NCBI GenBank assembly: GCA_015501585.1
Contig: JADNRY010000238.1
Coordinates: 1-64,000 of the forward strand
Direction: 5' to 3'
DNA length: 64,000 nt
From: Rhodocollybia butyracea
Taxonomy: Eukaryota; Basidiomycota; Agaricomycetes; Agaricales; Omphalotaceae
Shown: piece by piece, positions 44,771 through 57,404 of the stretch
Layout: each line of letters begins with the position of its first letter
Position numbering within the stretch: the first letter of the stretch is position 1
Translations under genes and position numbers: made by a program
The notes under the pieces: model-generated
The model's input: the letters and a program-made list of their open reading frames with translations, nothing else
What the model was told of the DNA's origin: nothing
Databases searched by the model: none

Positions 44771-46048
44771 TTTGGTTTGGTTTGAGGGACAAGGAGTGAG
44801 TGTAAAAAAGAGCGAGTGGAAGCAGAAAGGAAAAGAGAAAGACCAACAAACCCAGGGTTGCGGACACACCTTTTATATGCCACCTTTTGGCACCCTGATT
44901 GGTATCAGTATCATGCCTGAATCGAGTGGAACTGCTGCAATGGTATTAAAGAAGACTAAAACAAAATATAAAAAACGCATACTAAATCTGTCCAGCACTA
45001 TCCGTCAGATCCCAAAGTCAGGCCCTCTGGACAGGGCTGGACATAGCCATGAAACAAGAACAAAGAAAGATTAAACAAAGTGGGGCATAGTCGGAGCCCT
45101 GCAAAAAAACTAGCAAACATTATTTGGGTATTTGTGTGTAAGTATGCGAAAGGTGCTATAAAACAAACTAACAAAAACACTACTGCACCTAACTAGACTA
45201 TCAATATGTAAGGGAGCGAGGGCGGGTTGTCAGAGATTCCCCAAGGGAAAGTCTTGTAATATCGGATGTACGCGCGTGACTGCTCCAGGTTCAAGACTGT
45301 AGCGCTAATGTGGGTAACTAAGCTTAGACAACTCTTAGAACTAAGTCGAGAGAAGCCTAGTTGGGGTGTATGAGTGTACGAGGGAACCAGATGTGTATGT
45401 CCAAATCAATTAACCAAAACCAAAACCAATACAATGAAACTAAGATTCTCCTAGGCAAACTCTGGCTCTAGCTAGAATAGTAATCTCAAGGTTTGTCAAA
45501 AACCCTAGGCAAACTCTGGCACTAGCTGCTGTGACGCCATAAAGTCCTCGATCAAACTCTGGGCCAAGCTACGATATTGTGAGTGAACTTAATCACTATG
45601 AACTTGTACCACAATCTTAGTGGCTCATCTAACTTCATGAAGAAGTCAACTAAGGAACCCTCACTCTGGAGCTGAATAATCCCTTACTAGAAGCCATCCC
45701 TCTAAGGAAGCAACTAGATTTGAGTTGATCTGGAGTTCTAGGGAACTCTACACACTTAAATTTGATCAAGATATAAATGGGCTTGGCAAAGCACGTGAAG
45801 TTAGATTACTTTCTAAAGATCACCAAGTCAGGAGGCGTCACGCTACTGATCCCGTGGGGACGTTCTACGGAGCACTGGTCTTAGCAGTCAAGTCAAGGGC
45901 AAGAAACTTGTCTTTATTGAATAAATATGTCTGGCTTATATACTGAGTAGAGAGAGTTTAATACAAAAAATAGATGAAACAGATACGGAGAGAGACAGAA
46001 AGAGAGTGGAACAGAGGAATCTGGCTTGGAAAGGAAACTCTAGCCTAT
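44771..46048. other. No gene recognised
   Basis: Region upstream of the minus-strand gene. AGGCAAACTCTGGC occurs at about 45452 and 45510, with a third related copy (ATCAAACTCTGG) near 45550. It could be an old LTR, but no partner is visible. Confidence 0.35.
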
Positions 46049-46545
46049 ACATCCGGAAAAACACTTTTTTGCCAGGGAAGACCCAAACCTTCCTAAGGTG
46101 TCCCCAGGTGCCCCTGGTAGCCTAGGTGCTCTATGGTCTCTAGGCTTCCTAAAGATATGTGCCCAATCCTCAAGCTCCTCAATTTCCTGGGAAACCATGG
46201 AGACCCCAGGTGCAGTCAATGATCTCCTTTGCACCTCCTTCAGAATTCTTTCAGGGCAGTTTGTAGCTACCAACTGGTGCTCTCTGGTAGTACCAGCACC
46301 ATCCAATGGAGCCCAAGCTTCTCCTGGATAGCTCTTTGAAAATCTTTTGGGGGAATGTTCTAGCACTCTGTGAGCAACTGGTGTTTACCAGAGAGCTCAC
46401 TGGCTTTTCCCTCAGCTGTGTTAGCGGTGTCCTGGGGTATCCTGATATTGTCCTAGGGAATCCTAATGCTGTCCTAGGATATCCTAGCGCTGTCCTGGGA
46501 TATCCTAGTGCTGTCCTAGGATATCCTAGCGCTGTCCTGGGATAA
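46049..46545 (+). mobile_element. Left end of a CATCAGG-related element with a short tandem repeat
   Basis: Begins CATCCGGAAAAACACTTTT at 46049 after TA, differing from the CATCAGG family by one base near the tip, and continues with CCAGG/CCTAGG-rich text like the MITE arms. From about 46430 to 46545 a roughly 24-bp tandem repeat of CCTAGGATATCCTAGCGCTG follows. The right end was not found. Confidence 0.45.
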
Positions 46546-46801
46546 CACACAGGATATACCAGGGCGGAGCTCAGGCAGAACCACTGGGGTTTTATAAATT
46601 GACATTGGTTCTATGTACTCCAGTAGTAAATTCAATAGAAATGAGCAAAAAGCAAATATAAAAGGCAGATAATAAAGCGACGAGATGAGACAGAGAGATG
46701 AGGCAGACAGCAGATGAATGAACAGCAGGTACGAAAAGCGCAGACATCTCAGGCATCAACATCACCTACATTGTTTCCAGGCTGCGCCCTGGATCTCAAC
46801 A
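46546..46801 (-). repeat. Candidate LTR start with preceding polypurine tract
   Basis: On the minus strand a purine tract (CTGGGGGGAGAA) is followed at once by TGTTGAGATCCAGGGC. The downstream text has pyrimidine runs (CTCATCTCTCTGTCTCATC) and an AT-rich TTTTATATTTGC. This is the layout of a 3' LTR boundary, but I found no second copy in the window. Confidence 0.4.
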
Positions 46802-49581
46802 TTCTCCCCCCAGGGTCACCCTGGTAGTGCTGTCTGTCCTCGCTTTGGGTTTCACCCCTTTGCGCGCACCTCGCCCCCTCGGGCTCCCCTTCTTTCTTGC
46901 ACTCTTATCTGCAGCCACCTCATCGCCATCGTCATCAAGCTCTACAAACTGGGGCGGCACGTCCGAACCTGCTGCCTCCGCCTCCGCCTTACTCCCAGTA
47001 TCCAGCTTCCTGCTGTTGTCTCCAGCATCATCTGATGCCTCCATGTGCCGCTTGCTGACCTCTGCTCTGCTGCTGTTGAACGCCGCTTTGTAGGCGCTAA
47101 GTGGCTTCTTGTCGCTGGTTGACCCAGCGTAGGTCCGGCGGTCACGACTGCTGCTAGGCCCCTCGCCGCCACCATGGAGCCCTTCTTCAAACCTTTTGCC
47201 GTTGGATCCTTTGTCACTACTGGGCCCTTCGTCACTGTTGGCTCCTTCGTCGCTACTGGGTCCTTTGTCGCCGTTGGATCTTTCATTGCTGCTGGCCCGG
47301 TCACCGCTGCTGGGTCCTTCTTCGAGCTCCTCTCTGTCATTGCTGAGCCTTTCGTCGCTGCTGGATCCCTCATCAGCCCCCTCGCCACTGCATTCAGACT
47401 CTTTGCTCGACTCCTCGCCCCCATTGTCGCTGGAGGAGCCTGCATCAGACCCCTTGCCGCGCCCTTTTTTGCTGTTCGAAACCTTTCTGGCAGGCTTTTC
47501 CTTCTCCGCCTTCTTCTTCTGCTCTACATCCCGCTTTTCCTCCCCGCTTCTCTTCTCTGCCGCCTTCCCCTCCTCTTCCTTCTTCTTATTGCCCTCCCTC
47601 TTCTTCTTGATGATGCGCTCACCTTCTGCTTTCTTCGGCATCTTTGCTAGCTTCTTCTCCTCCACACCCTTCTTCTTCGCTACCTTCGCTGCCTTCTTTG
47701 GCTCCTCCTCTTTCTTCTTTGGCTCCTTCTTCTTTGCGCTGTTCTTCCTTGCGTTGTTCTTCTTTGCGTCCTCCCTCTCCTCCTCCTCCTGTGCAAAAGC
47801 AGACAAAGCCGCGTAGTCGAACGTTTGAGGAACAGCCGATCGCCGAGCACTTGTTCTAAGACGTCGTTAGACATGGCCTAGAGAAGGGCAACCAGCAGCT
47901 TACTTCATATTTTTGTAAGCCTGTTTCTCCAGAAAATCAAAGTAGGCTGGGGAGTGCGTGCGAATTCCCTCGAGGCTTGCCACTATAGAGCCGTAGCTAA
48001 AACAAGATTAGGACCAAGCGAGTTAGCAACGGCAATCTAGTGTTCACTGACTGTTCCGTAAGATTTTTGCTAGATAGGGATGTTGCACTTCATCCCACCT
48101 GCGTGCTCCGCGATACAGTGATATATCTGCAAGCGAGGGTTTGAGCAAGTTGAGAAGAACAAACTAGAACAAATACAGTAGCTGTCACCATAGCTATGAG
48201 ACGTGCTGGTACGCGTTTCAGCTCATGGAGCTCTGCAACGAGCAGTAGATCAGCCTTGCTCCGCCTATCATCAAGCAAGAACATGCGAAGGGTTTGTGGG
48301 ATGAGTGAAGAGTAGAAAGGTTGGCTGGTAATTTTCTTCTCCTAAACAAAACAAAAAAAGTGACAAAAAGTGAGAGAGGAGAGAAAAGACTTGCGTCGAC
48401 GTTCACATCACTATGGTGATATCTACCTTCCGCCATCAGCCAGACGACATGCTCGGCCTCCAAAAAAAATATCCTCAGCATAACTCAAAGAGACAGAAAG
48501 GATGAAGCCACTACACTTGGCCCTCCTTCAGCCACTGAGCCGAGCTCAAAGTACTGGTCGACCAGTATCCGGGCAGCCTGTGCAAGGGTGTAGCGTACAT
48601 CTGACTCTCCATACTTCATCTGAAAGAATATCAAGGAGAGGAGCCGAAGAGCGGAAGGAACTCACCCAGGCCAGCAGGTCCTCCACCTTCTGAGGATCCT
48701 TCTGAGTCTCGATGAGATCCTCCAGCACCGCATCATCACCGTTTTCTTTCTGGCGGACCAGCTCTTTCTCTAATATCTCCCATGCGAGCATCTTGTCGTC
48801 TGGAAACATATCCAACAGGCACTTGAGGCCTGTTTACTTATCTTAGCAAGTGCGGAGGAAGCAATGTCACTTTCTAGCACGTTCCCCCTCCCTGTAGACT
48901 CTCCATCCCGGTTCTTCTTCTTCCCCTTCTGTTTCGTTGCGTCCTCAACAACCACCTGAAAAAATAGAGGGCATGGACGTCAGCGGAAAGATGAGCAGGT
49001 TTTAGCTCACATAACCTGCTTCATCGTCTTCCATCGTAATGTCACTGTTGCCCTCGCCCTCGCTGCCACCTTTGTCTTGATCCTGCATCTCATCATCAGT
49101 CGCAGTACGCGGGCCATCTCTCCCGCTATCTTTTGGGCGAGGAAACGATGTTGAACAAAAATCATCAAAGAGTTGAAGCACAAAGTACCCACTGCTTCGC
49201 GAGCTGTTCTTGATTTGCCTAAGGTAAGCTTCCTCTTGTTCGTTTTAACCTGGGCCTAGCTGCGAAGCTGAGCATGCGTGCACAGATCCCTTGCGGCACA
49301 CCTACCAGGTTTTTTTGGCCCTGGATGGTTGTGAGGACGACAGAGCTAACTACCTGTTAAAGAAGCTCCAACAACTTACTTATGGACGCTGCGCCCTCTG
49401 CCGAGGCGTCAAACGTCCTGACGTAGGCCTGAAGGTTGCCAACGGGCTTGTCTCCCTGACGTTTGTCTTTTCCATTTGCATTTTTTCTTGAGCCTTGAGA
49501 GTGAGAGTTTGAAATTTTCAGCTTTTTCTGAGCAGGAGCAACAGCAGAGCTGCTTTCAGAATGACGTCTAGGTTGCGACAT
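46802..49581 (-). pseudogene. Multi-exon gene of unknown function with Lys/Glu- and Ser/Asp-rich C-terminus
   Basis: I do not recognise the family. Start ATG 49581 (MSQPRRHSESSSAVAPAQKK), then QAYVRTFDASAEGAAS, a first intron near 49300-49360, an acidic exon (DEMQDQDKGGSEGEGNSDIT) and VVVEDATKQKGKKKN. Next is MFPDDKMLAWEILEKELVRQ and, after an intron with GTGAGT, VRYTLAQAARILVDQYFELG, then LRIFFLEAEHVVWLMAEG and FLLDDRRSKADLLLVAELHE. The last exon (46802-47806) has Lys/Glu repeats, Ser/Asp-rich repeats (SSDEGANSDEGPSSDKGSNG) and a basic tail (RKKGSPRGRGARKG). A TGA at 48484-48486 and a shift near 48835 suggest decay. Ending right at a polypurine-like tract suggests a retroelement-associated ORF. 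Confidence 0.5.
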
Positions 49582-51730
49582 GAGAGAAGGGATGAAGATG
49601 CGAAACAATCACGTGACGGCGTTCAGCGCTACAAGTCGTCATAGCCTGCTAGATGTCTTATAGCTCACGAAGAAACGTCATTAAATTAGGTGCTGCTACT
49701 TTAAAAACGTTTAGACGCAACGACAAGTCTGGTGAACAGGAATGGACTGCTGTTTTCTTAAAAGAATTCACTATAAGCGTTTTTACTTAATAACTATCCA
49801 AGGGCCCGGTCCTCAGCGTTCTGAGGCGCCGTCAACAAAAGGGCTTTACAAATGAAGCTAGTGAGGCTCTGGATCATGACCAACTTCTTTACCTTGATGA
49901 GCTCCCTTACATTTGGTCGAGATGAAGCTGGCTTGGAAACGTGGTGAGCAGATCTCCAGCATCGAAAGACCAGACGGTGCTGCCCGATTCTTGGGAGCCT
50001 GCGGACTACATAAGCGGCTTTGGTCTCTGGCCCATTTCTCAAGCACACAGGCATCGACCAGACCGACAAGAGGTTTGGGCACGTCCTGGTTTCCAGAAAA
50101 CTTGTTCGATTGTGACAGCCAGGTTTGAACGTCATCCAGGCCCGCTGCAAGCCTCATTGCAACATCGCAAGCCAGCACGAGCGCTGGATGGCAGGGCAGA
50201 GTAGATCACCCGCAGCTACAGAGCCTTCTTCCTGTCTACATCGCAGCGGCGCTCGCCACATCTGCCGCCTGTCCAAAGACAATCAAGAGGAGAGCCTGCT
50301 GCACCTCCGTAAAGCTCTGCGGAAAGGGACAGCCAGGACGCTGTGCTGGAAACATCGCGCAAAACGCCTAACCGCAGGCGCCGGAGGAAAAGCTTGCATC
50401 TTCACTCGTCGTGGAGCTGCTTTTGATGGCTGGCCTCTCACGGCGGTTACTCCCTTGCAGTACGAGCGGTGGGCACGTTGCACTCAGCGCTGTTATAGGG
50501 ATGTTAGGAAAGAGCTGTTGAAGGACGTGGAGCTTCTGGTAGCCCGATCTAGAAATATAGAACAGAAAGTGGTGCAGCTACCGGAAATTATATCCTAGTT
50601 GTGACGCGCAGCGGGCTTTGTTAATCACGACATGGGCTACGAGGACAAGGTGATCAGCTGTTTGAACACAGCGGAGCGGTTGACCCACTCAACCTATCTG
50701 CATCCGAGAATTTCTGGAGAAGTGACGCGAACCGCTTGCTCTTCGCAACCTTCTTGGGCTAAAGGCTGGTAGAAGTGAGCCGTTGGTGAAGGGGAAGAGT
50801 ACTGTACAATGCAGCAGCTTGATATCTTTTCCTCCGTTTGACGGCCCTCATCCTGAAGTGTTTGCCATGCTACCTAGCCGGGCATTAGCTGAACCCTTGC
50901 TCTCCCCTGAGGGTACTGCCAGTTAGTTTTACTCTAAAACAAGCCATCAGGAAACGATGAACGAAATAAAGATCTAGAACTATTACCGCCAGGATCTTGG
51001 GCATGCATGATCTGGTCGCTTATTAGTGGCATCAATGGGGAAATGGCCAGCGTAGCTCCTGGAGTGAACACGGCAGGAAGTTGGTAAGCTAGAAGTTCGA
51101 CTCCGCCTATGAAAACGGTAATTAACCCGGTGTATAAATGTAGGGTAAGATTATGCACCGGTTGGCATGACCACAACGACGTCCCTTCTGCCCGTGTTCG
51201 AACTACACACGCTACTGCGTATACCGTTAGATAACCGCGCTGGCTCATGCTAAACAGCAAAGACTCACCCTCTCAGGCACAACCGAAAATCCTTGACGTC
51301 GAACACCTTCCTCATCGTATCCTTCAGGACCTCATCCCGCTCGAACACATTTTTGATGCGATCTATACATCTGTTCTTTTTCTTCCCCGACTCTGACCAA
51401 AGGGAAGGGAGGGTCTTGTAGGTGTCAAATGAGTGTTGGATTCTTCCAAAACCGCCAGATCGGGTATTTCTTTCCCACCTGATGTTGAACCGACATGCCA
51501 GCTAATCTTGTGATCCCTATTTGATACGGTCATCGGCTCCTATTGAATCCTATAGCACCAACTGCCGTGGCTGTGGTGTTCATGACCACAAGGCCTGCCC
51601 AGAGCGGCGCATGCGCTTTGGATTTTGCAGCACTTGAGGACCCTTGCCCTCCGCTGGGACTTCTTTTGAGACAATAGCAAACAATAATCATGGTGAAGAT
51701 ATGCTTTTTGATTCTTCAAATCAGAGCTTT
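49582..51730. other. Uncharacterised region with overlapping open frames
   Basis: The longest frame is plus 50125-50598 (157 residues; HLRKALRKGTARTLCWKH, YERWARCTQRCYRDVRKELL); a minus frame at 49858-50178 overlaps its start. Neither resembles a family I know, and either could be noise. The tract from 50600 to 51720 has nothing I can name. Confidence 0.3.
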
Positions 51731-52674
51731 CACACTAGCCAAAACAGGACAAAGTAGAGGTAGAGGTAGAGGTAGACCTAGAAGTAGAGCTTGTTTTAAA
51801 AGTGGAGCTCTATTTTTTGCCTGAAAGTAGATTTGATCGCAAAGTGGGGCACTACTTTTTCTTGAGCACGTGCCGCTCTTCCAGTATTCACCGGAGGCAT
51901 CGGTCGGCGCACGACGCATCCCTAGCAGCTAGCTGCCCTTTTTGGACATGGATACTTGCCCAATACTTTGAACAATGCAAACAATGGATTAATTTGTTCA
52001 TATAATAATTATTGTCAAAAGTACTTAAGCGATTACTTTCAATTTTGTATGTGTTTCTACCTGGTGACTCGAGCTACTGGTTATCGCCGAAAGCCCTCCA
52101 ATATTCCACCGAAATTCCAAATCCATAATGATGTAGAAGTAATGTAGAAGGGTTTGAACTTTGCACGGTTCAATATATACAATTTCCGTGTCTACTGCAT
52201 CGAATAGACAATGGAATATGTGACCACATTGAGCGAACAATGAATGGACACCAGATACTTAGTACATCGACAAATACTGTTAGTTCACTGGACAGTTGAA
52301 TCAAAGAGAATAACACACCTTAGAGCCCTGCCCAGTCCCCCCAACTTTTTCACCCAGTCAAGAAAGGCATCATGCAACAGTGGAGCCACAGTCAATATAA
52401 GTTGAACTTGATGGAGGACTAGGTACCGCCGTTGATGCGTGCAGATTATCTGAAAGCAATGTGCATCAACTTGAATGGCGGTACCAAGATCAAGTGACCA
52501 GCCGGCGCCGGGGTCCGGAATCGAGGTCATAAGTTAGAGCTCAGGTAGAGCTCTACATTTGGCTTAGCTCTACTTTCTTGAACAGCTGAAAAAGTAGATT
52601 TGGGGCACCTCTACCTTGCCCTCTACCTCTACCTCTACCTCTACTTTGCAGGTAGAGCTGTTTCTGCTACTGTG
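51731..52674. mobile_element. Inverted-repeat element with TAGAGG hexamer ends
   Basis: Left CACACTAGCCAAAACAGG and right end (inverse CACAGTAGCAGAAACAG) are similar in inverted orientation. Each is followed inward by a run of GTAGAGGTAGAGG hexamers and then AAAGTAGATTTG-type text. The interior (51900-52540) is unique. No target duplication is clear and no transposase is seen. Confidence 0.5.
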
Positions 52675-55600
52675 AATGTCCTCCTTCAAATGATGGTTCA
52701 ACTATTCCAAGGCCTTTGATCACCTCAAGAATATTTGTCAAAGGGAGTATCTTCGGAGTAAGGAGTCCCGCCCTTCGCCTCTTTCGGCTTCCGTTGTAGG
52801 TGGGACGTGTTTCGTCTGGGGTATGGTTTATCCTCCCGGAGGGGGGTATTATTTTCCTTGATTTCTATATTATTTATCTTACCTATTTCGTTTATCCGAG
52901 TGCCTATCTCTGACTTGGCAGTTTCGTGTATTGACTTATATACAGGTCATGTTGTCCTAATCCCTCAGTCGTTGTCTTGCACACTTCTGAGGGTACGTCT
53001 ACTTTATTTATATTTCTGTGATACTCATACTTACGCTTATGTACTTAGTTAAGCTTATACGCGTTTCACAGGTACTTACCGATCTCAAGATGAGTCGTTG
53101 TCTTGCACACTTCTGAGGTTAAGCTTATACGTGTTTCACAATATTGTGGTGCACCTTCCACAGAGTAGAGTTGTAGACTCCATTATTATACCCAATCAGG
53201 CTGGCATAGCATGAGCTATGCCTGACTGAGATTGCATTCCGCTGGTGAAAACACCTCCTGAGTCCTCACTTACCCTCCATGGTGTTGCGGATCCATCCAG
53301 TAACCAGTTTGGCTTGGATAATAGAAGTCCCGCCACCGTGTTTGACTTCGGGATAAGTATCATGTATGCGGGTAATGCTTGATCCCATCGTTTATTTTAT
53401 TCCTCGATCTTCTTTGGTCCATTATTTTCACATCTTATCTCTCATCCGAGCTTGCATATTTAACTTGTTACGAAGAAGCACCCCAGTTGTTGCACTCGAC
53501 GTGTTCCTGGGTGCATATTTATTCTTTTACTTTACCTACTATATCCAGTTGTTGTCATGGCTTTGGCAAGTGCGCCGTTTGTCTGGAATTATCTCGCTGT
53601 GAGAGGAGATGTTAGTGTGGTTAGGGCATTTCCGGATCTGGCGGTTGGTTCAAGTCGGTTTTTTCAGGTATTTGTTCACATGAAGTGCCCATTACTTATT
53701 TATATTCAACCCGGATTTTTTTTGTTGATTGATATTATCATATTTGGTTCTAGCGACTTGTCGGTCAGCGCAGTACATCATCGGGACCAAATACTAGACC
53801 TTGCGACTGGCTGGTTTTAGATTTTATCTAGGGATTATTGACTATGCTATTCTCCAGACCACCATCGTCCCCTTTGTTCTCCGGGTATCTTTCTGATGCC
53901 TGTGAAGTGCCAGGATGTGGTACTCCTAAAGGGCTTCATGAAATGAGCGAAGATCAAGAAGGAGAGAGTAGAGAAGAAAGGAGGGAAAGAGAGGGCAGGA
54001 AATAAAGAATGGAAATAGACAAAAAAGCAAAAGAAACCATTGTATCCGCATTGGCCGTATCCCTTGTCCCTACTGACTACTGTACCAATTTAGATATACT
54101 GAGTAGTTCTACAGGTACAGTCTTTATCAATATACAAGTTGTTGCACTCTATGTGTTCCTGGGATATTATACTGAGTAGGTCTACACATGGATGAACATC
54201 ATTTCTCATACTTGGAGGCTTACTTTTATCTGCAGCACAGGTTGTTCCAACACCTGAGTTGATTTGCAATGTGACAGTGTGACGCTGGTGCAGGTTCACT
54301 GAGAGCAGCTCTAAAGTCAGTGGCAAGACAGCAGTGGTAGTTGACAACTTGCTCTTCTCTGTTCAGTGTTATTACCCTTGAAATCAACTTGAAAATTCTT
54401 GATTTTTTCCTACTTTGTCTCACTTATTAAGTGATGTGAGAGCTAGGGCCAGAGCCGTTGGGCAGCCTAGGCTATTTGAGCTAGGTCTGGCCAGACTACT
54501 TATGTACTTAGAAGTTAGTGAAGCAAAATTTTCATGAAAAATTTGAGGGTCAGTATTAAGTAAGCTGCAGTAGGACTATAGGATACAATCAAATGTATGT
54601 GCTGATGCTGCCGAGCAGTGCTAGGACATAGGATGATTTATATGTATACTCAGAGAGACATGTCATCAAATTAGTGGAGCCTGGAAAGTTGTAGACAGGT
54701 GAAAAAGATACAAGTCCCTGAAGTCAACTGTCAAACTCAGTACATTGCCAGAAACTGCCCCCGCTGCAGGTGTAGCGTTTTAGTAGAACAATAAAGTCAC
54801 CTATTAAAGTGTATACCTGTGGGTGCAGGTAGAGACCCTGAAGTTACGAGAGGCTATGAGGACTATCCAAGTTGGCAGTTTACAATTTTCTGAGATGGTA
54901 TTGGCTGGGCTTGCTAGAGCTTACTTACTAGGTGAACTGAGGCATTAGGCTGCACTGTCTTGTAGGTGGGCAGCGCTAAAAGCGAGTTCCAGGTGTGCTG
55001 AACAATGAAACGATGAAATCAGTAATCAATTTCTATTGTTTTGTTGCAGGAAGACCTGAGAAAGTGAGCAGCTTACATCCTCAGATCAGCAAAGCGTGGG
55101 TGAACTGGAGCCGCTGTCAAGGCACCATACAGCCGGTTCCAGCGCCCCCCAGCACTGTACGGTGTCAGAAAGTGGCTTTCCGTTCATACATTTTGCTGAT
55201 CAGCGGCAGCCTCTAGATATAAAGAAAGCGGCTGGTCCATAGCCAGTAGATTGTTGACACTTGCAAGTTTAACATCAACTCCCAAAGCAAAGCTATGGTA
55301 CAACTTGGTTGAAGCCTTTGACCAAGTTGTAATTGGGTGAGCAAAGCGAAACCCATTGATGGAGGTGCCGCTGTGAACAAGCACAGCCTCAATCTACAGA
55401 GGCTGGAATGCTTTGACCGGCCAAAGCTAGTATGCGCAGCGCCCGAGCCGCCTGCTGACATGGATGTACTTCGCTCACCCACTCTGCATTACCTGGAGCC
55501 ATAGGCTTGTAATGCAAAATTCATATTCTAACTTGACTCAGACCGCTTAACAGAAGGAAGTGACAATGACTCATTTGTCCTGTAGTCGGGGATTGCTGCG

Positions 55601-56869
55601 CAGCAGCGTTAAGGATGAGACTCTGCACCACCGCTGTGCCGCTTTTCCCAGCATTCAAGAATGCGCGGCGTTTCGCCTTTCTTTCGCCACCCTCAAATTC
55701 GAGCGATGATATGAGCCCTTTGTTTCTCTCGAGCTCTTCTCATAAAGAAGAATTCTCCCAGCGGAGAGCAGAATATCGGCTTCGTTCTGCGTTTTCCATC
55801 TGGGGTGCTCTGGGTTGCCGTACGTATGAGGACCTGTGATGGAGGGGGACAGAATCGGACAAGAGGACGGGCTGGAGACAGCAGAAGCCATGAAAGACAT
55901 TTAAGCTTGGGACATTTTCTTCGATTGCTCAGACACGAGGTCATTTTCACCGGTGGAAATTAGGGGCTTGAAGCCATAGCTGGTCGGTTATAGGGATCTC
56001 CTCAAGCTACAGAATGATGAGCCGGCATCTGATATAAACAAACAAAATATAGAACATACGCAGCAAAATATAGAATACACCGCAGGATCATCGGAAGCCA
56101 ACAAGTCGCTATCAGCTACATTTCTTCTTCTCATATAAGAGATAAGAACATCGGCAGCTGAAAGAAAGTTGAAAGAAAGCTGACGCGGCGAACGGAGACG
56201 AGACGATGAATGTTCCGTTCATAAAGGCAGGCTCTGACTCTGAGGTGAGCGCTAAAATGCATGATCTGATGACTCAGAGGGGCGTGTTGCAGCTGCTACG
56301 GCGCATGCAGCTTCAAGTTACTTCAACCTCAACAAGTCTGTCAGCACGTTCCACGAGGACTTCCTCAATGTTCTCTTTGCTATGTGTGCCATATAAATCA
56401 GCGGAAAATTCGACTTCACTCGCGGGGGCCGTAGTGGCCGAACGACCCAGGTTCTCCCCTCGGCCTTCGTCACTCATGGAAACACCCCCATAGCTGAGGA
56501 CAAGGTGCGCTCCTCCATCGTGTTCTTCATGTTGTCCGGTTTAGCTAGGTGGTTTCAAAACGGCTACATGTCTGATAAAGAGTTCAACGTTCAAAGCGCG
56601 CGCATCGCCAGAGCAGCTTAAAGCATGGCTCGACTGCAGGTCAAAGCTGTGGCAGACAGGCATGGAGCTCTTGCAGCATGACGATGAGATGCAGCCAGCA
56701 CAAACGCTACCTCAGCTACTGCCGTATGTTCTAATCTATACCTAAAATTAAAATTGCAGTGCTCATGTTATGACTCGATCAATTGTCTCGTCCAAACCTT
56801 CACAGTACGTAACTCAGCAGTAAAAATGATAAGAGAAATTAATGAGATTATAGAGCAAGCCTTTCCGTT
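52675..56869. other. Repeat-derived DNA without a confident gene
   Basis: GTCGTTGTCTTGCACACTTC recurs at 52970 and 53095, and GTTAAGCTTATACG recurs at 53048 and 53116. GTTGTTGCACTC plus GTGTTCCTGGG recurs at 53485 and 54133. 54220-54345 is an inverted copy of 15585-15710. At 56206-56640 plus-strand frames (FHEDFLNVLFAMCAI, VFFMLSGLARWFQNGY) vaguely resemble a Gag capsid. I would not call any of these as genes. Confidence 0.4.
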
Positions 56870-56954
56870 TGTTGAAACCGCTAGGCAAAAAATATATACT
56901 CAAACAACTAGGCTCAAGTAAAGTTAGTAACTAGTTTGTAATACGAAACTCACA

Positions 56955-57272
56955 GAAGTTATTATTTGGAGATAGCTCGACAAATAATAATATGATTACC
57001 CTTGGAGATAGCTCAACAAGCAGTAATATGAACCAGAACTAGTACTCGGAGATGGCTCAACAAGTAGTAGTGAGTGTGGTGTCTAGTACTCGGAGATAGC
57101 TCAACAAGTAATAGGAAGTTGCAACTCGGAGATAGCTCAACAAGTGGCAATTAAAGAAGTATTCACTAGGAGATAGCTCAACAGGTGAATGTTAGTGGAT
57201 ACAACTTGGAGTTAGCTCAACAAGATGTATAAATGTGTATTGTAGCTTGGAGATAGCTCAACAAGATACAAT
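56955..57272 (-). repeat. Array of eight hairpins with a conserved loop and variable stems
   Basis: The 15-bp core GGAGATAGCTCAACA recurs eight times at 34-62 bp spacing (near 56968, 57003, 57048, 57091, 57127, 57168, 57207, 57248). Around each core the flanks are complementary to each other but unlike those of the other units, for example TTATTATTTG/CAAATAATAA, ATTGTAGCTTG/CAAGATACAAT, TTGCAACT/AGTGGCAA. The core itself can pair GAG with CTC. The stems therefore covary while the loop is fixed. Confidence 0.85.
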
Positions 57273-57370
57273 GAGTTGGTCTGGTGATTCAAACAAGTGA
57301 TAACAGCAAACAAGTGGGGGTTTGGATTTAAGAAAATAATACGTCTCCTATACATTGGTAAATCTAGCCT

Positions 57371-57380
57371 CCTTATATAC
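57371..57380 (-). promoter_or_regulatory. TATA box
   Basis: Minus-strand GTATATAAGG, about 100 bp before the hairpin array and after the 27-bp repeats. If used, the hairpins would lie in the 5' part of the transcript. Confidence 0.45.
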
Positions 57381-57404
57381 TGTTGAGTATGTATTATTTA
57401 GGAA

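Noticed and set aside
47174..47859. Plus-strand Leu/Ser-rich frames over 47.2-47.8 kb
   Set aside because: They are shadows of the minus-strand Lys/Glu and Ser/Asp repeat exon.
50125..50598. 157-residue plus frame as a confident gene
   Set aside because: No motif, overlapping antisense frame of similar length, surrounding sequence is repeat-derived.
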